DNA of 12,112 nucleotides from Sphingomonadaceae bacterium (GTDB taxonomy: Bacteria; Pseudomonadota; Alphaproteobacteria; Sphingomonadales; Sphingomonadaceae), in NCBI GenBank assembly GCA_947446935.1, contig CANFIV010000010.1, positions 1 through 12,112 of the forward strand, given 5' to 3'. Every line of letters begins with the position of its first letter. Position 1 is the stretch's first letter. Below the pieces are notes generated by a model, which saw only the letters and a program-made list of their open reading frames with translations, did not search any database and had not been told where the DNA came from. Below are positions 7,337-12,112 of this stretch, in pieces. Position numbers and translations under genes: made by a program.

Positions 7337-7755
7337 GCCGCATGCTGTCGTTTCCAACACTGGGCCTGATGCTGAGCCCGCTTCTGCTGCTCGCGAGCTG
7401 CGGCAAGCAGTCAGCGCCGCAAGCCGGGGCGACCGCGAGCGGTGAGGTGCTGCCCGGGACCGTGAGCGACGCCATGCTCGAAACTGATCGCTCGCAGGCC
7501 GAAGCTCCGCTCGCGCCCGGTGCAGCGAGCTCGGCAAAGAAAATTGGCGCAGCCACGGCGACATCAGCTTCGGAACCGGCGGATGACGCCAGCGCTGGCG
7601 CGGCAAATACAGAGCAACCATCAGAGCCGCCCGCAGCCACTGCGGCCTCACCCAAGCCCAAGCCTGCGGCCACTTCCAAGCCGCCGGTCGTCAAGTCACC
7701 AGTTGCCAAACCAACTGCGGCCAAGCCAACTGCGGCCAAACCAACAGCAGGTTGA
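7333..7755 (+). CDS. Small Ala/Pro/Lys-rich lipoprotein
   Basis: The product has 140 residues. A signal peptide (1-22) ends in lipobox LASC, so the mature protein should begin at the lipid-modified C23 and sit on a membrane facing the periplasm. No folded domain is recognisable. Residues about 30-100 are Ala/Ser/Glu-rich and the last 35 residues are Pro/Ala/Lys-rich, ending in three AKPTA repeats. Such low-complexity basic tails are often flexible linkers or cell-wall or DNA contacts; here this is inference only. ATG 7333 overlaps the lipB stop (ATGA). The frame is open back to 7243 inside lipB, but the lipobox position fixes the start at 7333. No homologue is recognised. Confidence 0.8.
   Translation: MSRMLSFPTLGLMLSPLLLLASCGKQSAPQAGATASGEVLPGTVSDAMLETDRSQAEAPLAPGAASSAKKIGAATATSASEPADDASAGAANTEQPSEPPAATAASPKPKPAATSKPPVVKSPVAKPTAAKPTAAKPTAG
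7705..7749 (+). repeat. Three tandem 15-bp repeats encoding AKPTA
   Basis: GCCAAACCAACTGCG, GCCAAGCCAACTGCG and GCCAAACCAACAGCA follow each other without gaps at the 3' end of the lipoprotein gene. The unit is a whole number of codons, so copy-number change by slippage would lengthen or shorten the protein tail without a frameshift. Confidence 0.95.
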
Positions 7756-7762
7756 CCCAGGC

Positions 7763-8647
7763 CTAGTCGATCCCCAGCGTGGCCTTGGCCAGCTTGAGAT
7801 GCGGCTGATCAAGCATGCGACCATCCATCTGGAGGGCACCGACTCCGGGATTGGTGGCAAATGCTTCGACAATCGCACGCGCCTCGGCGAGTTCATTTTC
7901 GGTCGGCGTAAACGCCGCATTGATCAGCGGAACTTGCGCCGGATGGATTGCCAGCATCCCGGCAAAGCCATCGGCCCGCGCGGCTTCGGCCGCACGGCGG
8001 GTGCCATCCTCGTCGCGAAAATCGGCATAAAGCGTATCGATCGGCCAAACCCCTCGCGCATGGGCCACGAGGAGTGTCTGCGCACGCACGAACCGGAAGG
8101 CATCGGTCCACTGGCCCGCCTCATCCCGCTTGCGTGAGGCACCAAGTTCAGCCGAGAGATCTTCCGCACCCCAGGTCAACCCGGCCAGCCGCGGCATCGA
8201 GGCATCCATGTAGGCCGTGATGGTCAGCGCGGCGCGGGGTGTCTCGCTGACCAGCGGGATGAGGCGGGTCTGTCCATTCGGAATCGCGTTTCGTTGTTCC
8301 AACTCGTAAATCTCGGCGGCGACCTGGCGGATCTGCTCTGGCCCTTCCGCCTTGGGCAGCATGATACCTTCGGGTGCCCCCGCCATGACCGCTGCGAGAT
8401 CCTCGCGCCACAGGCCGCTGTCCACAGCATTGATACGCACCCAGCGTGCCTGCTTGCGCATGGTGATCTGGCGTTTGTGCGCTTCCAGCCAGCTACGCGT
8501 CATGCGACGGGCATTGGCCTTGGCAGAGGGCGCGACCGCATCCTCAAGATCGACAATCAGCGCATGCGCCCCCGTCTCAGGCGTCTTCAGCAGCTTCTTT
8601 TCACTGTCGCCGGGAACGAACAGCCAGGAACGGGGGATGGTGCGCAA
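7763..8647 (-). CDS. CoA ester lyase, HpcH/HpaI aldolase/CitE-like
   Basis: The 294-residue protein belongs to the CitE/malyl-CoA lyase branch of the HpcH/HpaI family, which cleaves or forms C-C bonds in acyl-CoA compounds, or hydrolyses malyl-CoA. Motifs in order are RSWLFVPGDSEKK (6-18), VDLEDAV (32-38), RINAVDSG (71-78), IMLPKAEG (95-102), PLVSETPRA (131-139) with the probable Mg ligand E135, LTWGAEDLSAELG (157-169) with E162 and probable Mg ligand D163, and IHPAQV near residue 240. The substrate (citramalyl-, malyl- or citryl-CoA, or other) cannot be assigned. The start is TTG 8647, because TAAGGAG lies 6 nt upstream and the family N-terminus fits; the frame extends upstream to 8770 within the reductase gene. 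It is the second gene of a two-gene operon. Confidence 0.92.
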   Translation of the reverse strand: MRTIPRSWLFVPGDSEKKLLKTPETGAHALIVDLEDAVAPSAKANARRMTRSWLEAHKRQITMRKQARWVRINAVDSGLWREDLAAVMAGAPEGIMLPKAEGPEQIRQVAAEIYELEQRNAIPNGQTRLIPLVSETPRAALTITAYMDASMPRLAGLTWGAEDLSAELGASRKRDEAGQWTDAFRFVRAQTLLVAHARGVWPIDTLYADFRDEDGTRRAAEAARADGFAGMLAIHPAQVPLINAAFTPTENELAEARAIVEAFATNPGVGALQMDGRMLDQPHLKLAKATLGID

Positions 8648-8653
8648 AGTGAG

Positions 8654-8660
8654 CTCCTTA
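8654..8660 (-). promoter_or_regulatory. Strong ribosome site containing the upstream stop codon
   Basis: On the minus strand TAAGGAG is both the TAA stop of the alkene reductase (8660-8658) and an almost ideal Shine-Dalgarno sequence, 6 nt before the TTG start of the CoA lyase. It decides that start and suggests terminating ribosomes can restart on the lyase. Confidence 0.8.
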
Positions 8661-9767
8661 GGCTGAAGCGCTGGCTTGCTCTTCAGCAAGCGTCGGATAA
8701 TCGATGTAACCCGCCTCGCCCGGGAAGTACCACGTTTGTGGCACGCCGACGTTGGGCGCCAAGTTGGCATCCAGACGAATGCGCTCTACCAGATCGGGGT
8801 TAGAGATATACGGGCGGCCAAAGCTGATTGCATCGGCGCGGCCAGAGGCGACATCGGCCGCCGCGCCTTCCGGCGTATAGTCGCTGTTGAGCACCAGCGG
8901 CCCGGTGTAGTGCTGGCGGATCAGGCCATCCTGCGGCGGCACGGTGGTTGCGCCAAACGTACCATTCGGTCCAGGCTGGCGCAGCTCGACAAAGCTGACC
9001 TTCAAGGCCTCCAGAACCCGGGCCGCTTCGGCAAACAGCGTTGCAGGGTCGCTATCGTCCACACCCTGGCTTTCCCCGTTCGGCGAAAGGCGGATCGAGA
9101 CGCGATCGGCACCCCATATGGCAATTAGGCGCTCCATCACTTCGCGCATCAGTCGCACGCGGTTTGCCGGGCTGCCGCCGTAATCGTCATCACGCAAGTT
9201 AGACGAATTGCGCAGGAACTGATCGATCAAATAGCCATTGGCACCATGCAACTGGACGCCGTCGAACCCGGCTCGCTTGGCGTTTTCCGCCGCATGACCA
9301 TAGTCATCGACCAGACGCGGCATTTCATCGAGCCGCAGCGGACGGGCGACAACCATGTCCTTGTTGCCTTCCGGCGTGTGCGCATGGCCCGGCGCACGGG
9401 TGGCAGAGGCGGAAACGGGCAGTTCGCCACCAAGGAAATAAGGGTGGACGATCCGGCCCATGTGCCACAGCTGGAGCACGATACGCCCGCCTGCGGCATG
9501 CACCGCATCGGTCACCGGCTTCCAGCCTTCCACTTGCGCATCGCTCCAGATTCCCGGCGCGCTTGGCCAGCCGGAACCCTCCGTGCTGATCCCAGTCGCC
9601 TCGCTGATAATCAGACCGGCGCTGGCGCGCTGGCGATAATAGGTCTGCATGATCTCGGTCGGCACAGCGTCAGGGCCAGCGCGACCGCGGGTCAGCGGGG
9701 CCATCAAAATGCGATTGGGAGCGGTGATCGCGCCAAGTTGCACCGGCTGGAAAAGCGAATCGTGCAT
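8658..9767 (-). CDS. Alkene reductase, Old Yellow Enzyme family (FMN)
   Basis: OYE enzymes use NAD(P)H and FMN to reduce activated C=C bonds (enals, enones, nitroalkenes) and often nitro compounds. The 369-residue protein has the classical NemA/PETN-reductase layout: NRILMAPLTRGRA (18-30), LQLWHMGRI (98-106), GVQLHGANGYLIDQFL (170-185) with substrate-binding H174 and N177 and proton-donor Y179, DDYGGS (194-199), SIRLSP (224-229), and AISFGRPYISNPDLVERI (313-330) binding the FMN phosphate. The end, WYFPGEAGYIDYP (346-358), is typical of this class. The H/N pair rather than H/H is seen in many family members. The start ATG 9767 has AAGG and GAGAG upstream. It is followed closely by the CoA lyase gene. 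No NemR-type regulator is adjacent. Confidence 0.96.
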   Translation of the reverse strand: MHDSLFQPVQLGAITAPNRILMAPLTRGRAGPDAVPTEIMQTYYRQRASAGLIISEATGISTEGSGWPSAPGIWSDAQVEGWKPVTDAVHAAGGRIVLQLWHMGRIVHPYFLGGELPVSASATRAPGHAHTPEGNKDMVVARPLRLDEMPRLVDDYGHAAENAKRAGFDGVQLHGANGYLIDQFLRNSSNLRDDDYGGSPANRVRLMREVMERLIAIWGADRVSIRLSPNGESQGVDDSDPATLFAEAARVLEALKVSFVELRQPGPNGTFGATTVPPQDGLIRQHYTGPLVLNSDYTPEGAAADVASGRADAISFGRPYISNPDLVERIRLDANLAPNVGVPQTWYFPGEAGYIDYPTLAEEQASASA

Positions 9768-9818
9768 GAACTCTCTACCTTTTCAAATGGAAGTGCTGGA
9801 AGGAAATGAACAAAATAC

Positions 9819-9851
9819 AAAAAGGGCAAGCCCGCATTAAAACGGGGGCTT
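9819..9851 (-). terminator. Terminator-like hairpin in the alkene reductase leader
   Basis: Read on the minus strand, AAGCCC (9851-9846) pairs with GGGCTT (9833-9828); GCCC and TTTTT (9823-9819) follow. This resembles a rho-independent terminator, about 50 nt before the reductase ATG. It might be an attenuator, or block incoming antisense transcription. The 4-nt gap between stem and T-run and the A/T-rich loop weaken the case. Confidence 0.35.
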
Positions 9852-9937
9852 GGGAAACGCGGCGCCGGAAGCTACTGACTATGCCAAACTGGAACCTTGG
9901 CCAAATCGGGCGCTAGGATAGTTTGATCTCCATCTCC

Positions 9938-9961
9938 GGAACCCAACCCGACTGGGTTTCC
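9938..9961 (+). promoter_or_regulatory. Inverted repeat upstream of the DMT exporter gene
   Basis: AACCCA (9940-9945) and TGGGTT (9953-9958) are separated by 7 nt, with flanking GGA and TCC extending the symmetry after one bulge. CTTTTG follows. The 7-nt spacing suits either an operator for a dimeric regulator or a weak hairpin terminator. It lies about 60 nt before the start. Confidence 0.35.
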
Positions 9962-10021
9962 TTTTGAAACGCAGTTAGGATGCCGGTGTCCGCATGACAA
10001 GCGCGAGTTGATCAGCGGACA

Positions 10022-10921
10022 ATGACCAGCATCGACGACAGGCGCGCGGCGACGCGGCCCAATCCTTGGCATTTTGTGGCGCTGCTTGGCGGCAATTTTG
10101 CGCTGGCGCTGGGCCCGTGGTTTGTACGGATGGCTGATTGCGGCCCGGTTTCTGCGGCCTTCTGGCGATTGTTTCTGCCGCTCCCGCTACTAGGACTGCT
10201 GGCGCTCAGCCAAGGTCGGCAAAACCCCCGCTCCGGCTTTGCTCTTGGTGCATGGGGCGCAGTCGCCATTGCCGGAATTTTCTTCGCGTTCGATCTGGCA
10301 AGCTGGCACATTGGCATTTCGCACACACGGCTGGGCAATGCCTCGCTGTTCGGCAATTCGGGAAGCCTGATCCTGATGACATGGGGACTCCTGATCGCCC
10401 GCCGATGGCCGCGGCCCCTGGAGGCTGCGGCCATTTTCGCGGCCACGGCAGGCGCAGGCATCCTGCTCGGACGCTCGCTTGAGATTGATCAGGCCACGCT
10501 GATCGGCGATCTTTTCTGCATTCTGGCCGGGTTCTTCTATGTCTTCTACATCCTGCTGATCCAGCGTGCACGCGGCCGTTTCGACAGCTGGGGACTCCTG
10601 TTCAACTCCACGCTGGCTGGCGCGCCAGTGTTGCTTGCGATTGCCCTTGCGCTGGGTGAGCCGGTCTGGCCGCACGTATGGTGGCCGCTCTTCGCGCTGG
10701 CTCTGGGAAGTCAGGTGATCGGGCAGGGTCTCATTGTCTTTGCCCTGCGCCACTTTTCTGCGCTGATCGTTGGCGTGGTCCTGCTGACCCAGCCAGCCGT
10801 TTCGATCATGGCAGGCTGGTTCGCCTTTGGCGAAACCATTGGCTGGCTTGACGGGCTGGGCATGGTTCTGATCGCAGGCGCGCTGGTGCTTGGCCGCCTC
10901 GGCGAAGGCGCGACGCGCTGA
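10022..10921 (+). CDS. DMT superfamily transporter with two EamA domains
   Basis: The 299-residue protein has about ten hydrophobic helices in two EamA repeats (about 17-148 and 160-290), the usual size for this family of metabolite exporters. The first repeat has the characteristic AAFWRLFLPLPLL (45-57) and the second ends with TQPAVSIMAGWFAFGETIGW (256-275), the most typical EamA signature. Family members export amino acids, nucleosides or other small metabolites; the substrate here cannot be assigned. It is divergent from the alkene reductase gene, so they may share a regulator, but this is only positional. The ribosome site is weak (AGCGGA close to ATG 10022). A good rho-independent terminator follows about 55 nt after the stop. 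Confidence 0.93.
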   Translation: MTSIDDRRAATRPNPWHFVALLGGNFALALGPWFVRMADCGPVSAAFWRLFLPLPLLGLLALSQGRQNPRSGFALGAWGAVAIAGIFFAFDLASWHIGISHTRLGNASLFGNSGSLILMTWGLLIARRWPRPLEAAAIFAATAGAGILLGRSLEIDQATLIGDLFCILAGFFYVFYILLIQRARGRFDSWGLLFNSTLAGAPVLLAIALALGEPVWPHVWWPLFALALGSQVIGQGLIVFALRHFSALIVGVVLLTQPAVSIMAGWFAFGETIGWLDGLGMVLIAGALVLGRLGEGATR

Positions 10922-10975
10922 TTCGTCTCCGCGCGCCTTTGGTTCCGAGCTGCGATTCGGGCTGGAGACACACAC

Positions 10976-11000
10976 CCTTCGCGATACGAAGGCCTTTTTT
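10976..11000 (+). terminator. Rho-independent terminator of the DMT exporter gene
   Basis: CCTTCG, loop CGATA and CGAAGG form a perfect 6-bp stem, followed by CC and six T residues. It begins 55 nt after the exporter stop codon and is the clearest terminator in the window. Confidence 0.85.
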
Positions 11001-11003
11001 GCT

Positions 11004-11018
11004 GCACTGCAGCGGTGC
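11004..11018 (+). promoter_or_regulatory. Second hairpin directly after the terminator
   Basis: GCACTG, loop CAG and CGGTGC form a 6-bp stem (one G-T pair) only 3 nt after the terminator T-run. It may be a backup terminator without a T-run, or chance. Confidence 0.3.
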
Positions 11019-11271
11019 ATTTAAGGGTGTAGCCCTGACACGATACATCCACCCAGTTCGCTAAAAAGGCTAATTTAAGCAGGCTATACCGATGCCAAAA
11101 ATTCAATCGGCATTCGCGGATGCAGCGAGATTTTCGGGTTTGGCGCTTGCCGCCGCTTTCTCCGGGTATCCGTGACACCGCGGAAATATCCTTGCAATCT
11201 GCCATTTTTGTGTGGAGTGAGGCAGTTTAGTTACAAACGCCCATTTCGTTTGTCCAAGGGGATCGATCTAA

Positions 11272-12112
11272 ATGAAGCCAATCAAGGTCGCAGTGATCGG
11301 CGTAGGCAACTGCGCCAGCTCACTGGTGCAAGGTGTAGAATTCTACCGCAACACCAATTCTCCGGCTGGCCTCATCCACGATCGGATCGGCGGCTATGGT
11401 GCTGGTGATGTGGAATTCGTGATGGGTGTCGATGTGGATGCCCGCAAAGTTGGCAAGGACATCGCTGAAGCGATTTTCGCCGCGCCGAACTGCACTGCCG
11501 TGTTTCAGTCTGAAGTGCCCGCCTCGGGCGCAAAGGTCATGATGGGCCGGATTCTCGACGGCGTTGCCGATCACATGACCGGCATGGGCGAGCGCGGCTT
11601 CATTGTTGCCGATGCGCCCGAAGCCACCCAGGAATCGATTGTCGCCGCGCTGCGCGAATCGGGCGCGGAAGTGCTGATCAACTTCCTGCCGGTCGGGTCG
11701 GAAACGGCGACGGAATTCTACATGGAATGCGCCCTCGAAGCGGGCGTTGCCGTCGTGAACTGCATGCCCGTGTTCATTGCCAGCCGTCCCGAATGGGAAG
11801 CCAAGTTCCGCGCCAAGCGGCTCCCGATCGTCGGTGACGACATCAAGGCACAGGTCGGCGCAACGATCGTCCACCGGGTGCTTTCCAGCCTGTTCGGCGC
11901 GCGCGGCGTCACGGTCGAGAAGACGTACCAGCTCAACACTGGCGGCAACACCGACTTCATGAACATGCTCGATCGCCAGCGCCTCGGCTCCAAGAAGGAA
12001 TCGAAGACCGAAGCGGTGCAGGCCATGCTCGCCCAGCGTCTGGCCGACGAGAACATCCACGTTGGCCCGTCGGACTATGTGCCTTGGCAGAAGGACAACA
12101 AGCTGTGCTTCC
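11272..12112 (+). CDS. ino1: Inositol-3-phosphate synthase (5' part, runs off the window)
   Basis: This NAD-dependent enzyme turns glucose 6-phosphate into 1D-myo-inositol 3-phosphate, the first step of inositol synthesis. The 280 visible residues begin with the Rossmann motif GVGNCASS (10-17). They continue with VVNCMPVFIASRPEW (161-175), VGDDIKAQVGATI (187-199), LNTGGNTDFMNM (221-232) and the lysine-rich SKKESKT (240-246), which carries family catalytic lysines. The pattern is that of the short prokaryotic (actinobacterial/archaeal) form, about 360 residues, so about 80 residues are missing beyond the edge. No internal stop is seen. AAGGGGA (11256-11262) lies 9 nt before ATG 11272. In bacteria the product usually feeds inositol phospholipids, glycolipids or solutes; which applies here is not shown by this gene alone. 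Confidence 0.95.
   Translation, partial: MKPIKVAVIGVGNCASSLVQGVEFYRNTNSPAGLIHDRIGGYGAGDVEFVMGVDVDARKVGKDIAEAIFAAPNCTAVFQSEVPASGAKVMMGRILDGVADHMTGMGERGFIVADAPEATQESIVAALRESGAEVLINFLPVGSETATEFYMECALEAGVAVVNCMPVFIASRPEWEAKFRAKRLPIVGDDIKAQVGATIVHRVLSSLFGARGVTVEKTYQLNTGGNTDFMNMLDRQRLGSKKESKTEAVQAMLAQRLADENIHVGPSDYVPWQKDNKLCF

Larger units (their letters stand above)
9768..10021. promoter_or_regulatory. Divergent control region between the alkene reductase and DMT exporter genes
   Basis: The 254 nt must hold promoters for both directions, but no strong -35/-10 pair stands out. It contains two hairpins (separate entries) and an 8-bp palindrome, TTGGCCAA (9897-9904), that could be a protein-binding site. 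No gene of its own is supported. Confidence 0.5.
10922..11271 (+). other. 350-nt intergenic region before the inositol phosphate synthase gene
   Basis: No coding frame is convincing here. It holds the exporter terminator (10976-11000), a second hairpin (11004-11018), a small AGGG/CCCT stem (11024-11036), and A+T-richer sequence from about 11060. A weak promoter candidate is TTGTGT (11208-11213), an 18-nt spacer and TACAAA (11232-11237), about 35 nt before the next ATG. The remaining stretch, about 11040-11200, shows nothing I can name. Confidence 0.5.

Noticed and set aside
8648..8770. Upstream extension of the CoA lyase to position 8770
   Set aside because: The extra 41 residues fall inside the reductase coding sequence and are unlike the family; the strong ribosome site supports TTG 8647.
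10190..11020. 276-residue open frame on the minus strand over the DMT exporter
   Set aside because: It lies opposite a clear EamA protein, is biased in Gln, Arg and Glu as expected of a reverse-strand shadow, and crosses the exporter terminator.
11320..12060. 246-residue minus-strand frame over ino1
   Set aside because: The plus strand encodes unmistakable inositol-3-phosphate synthase motifs over the whole stretch.
1..12112. Defence system, prophage, insertion sequence, CRISPR array or RNA gene
   Set aside because: I looked on both strands for repeat arrays, transposase-like frames and tRNA-like folds and found none; the recognised genes are housekeeping, redox, lipid and transport functions.

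Overview
The window looks like ordinary chromosome from a high-GC alphaproteobacterium, most probably a sphingomonad (Novosphingobium, Sphingomonas or Erythrobacter group). I base this on the G+C-rich third codon positions, a DUF1465 protein (a family I know from Alphaproteobacteria), the general protein style, and a bacterial myo-inositol-phosphate synthase. I place it from memory of these families; no search was run. I see no transposase, integrase, phage gene, CRISPR array, tRNA or rRNA.

Left block, + strand (1-4368). The last codons of an unidentified gene are followed by a DUF1465 protein, a LACTB2-like metallo-beta-lactamase-fold hydrolase, a membrane-anchored DUF4230 protein (19-nt overlap with the hydrolase), quinolinate synthase (nadA) and a CDP-alcohol phosphatidyltransferase. 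From the hydrolase onward the spacing suggests one or two operons. The block ends in a 7-bp hairpin that contains both its own last stop codon and the stop codon of the convergent gene.

Middle block (4376-7755). A six-helix-type membrane protein and an MFS transporter form a minus-strand pair joined at a TTGA overlap. Divergent from them, lipB (octanoyltransferase of lipoate synthesis) runs on the + strand. It overlaps by ATGA a small Ala/Pro/Lys-rich lipoprotein whose tail ends in three tandem AKPTA repeats.

Right block (7763-12112). An Old Yellow Enzyme-type alkene reductase and a CitE-like CoA ester lyase form a minus-strand pair. The lyase starts at a TTG placed 6 nt after a TAAGGAG ribosome site that contains the reductase stop codon. 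Divergent from the reductase across 254 nt is a DMT-family (EamA) exporter with a convincing rho-independent terminator. After a 350-nt intergenic region comes a truncated inositol-3-phosphate synthase gene that runs off the window.

Most genes are housekeeping or generic transport and redox functions. I do not see a coherent new defence or mobile system. The more interesting leads are the long-form CDP-alcohol phosphatidyltransferase lying near an inositol-phosphate synthase (possible inositol lipid chemistry), the reductase/CoA-lyase pair, the repeat-tailed lipoprotein coupled to lipB, and several hairpins at gene borders.
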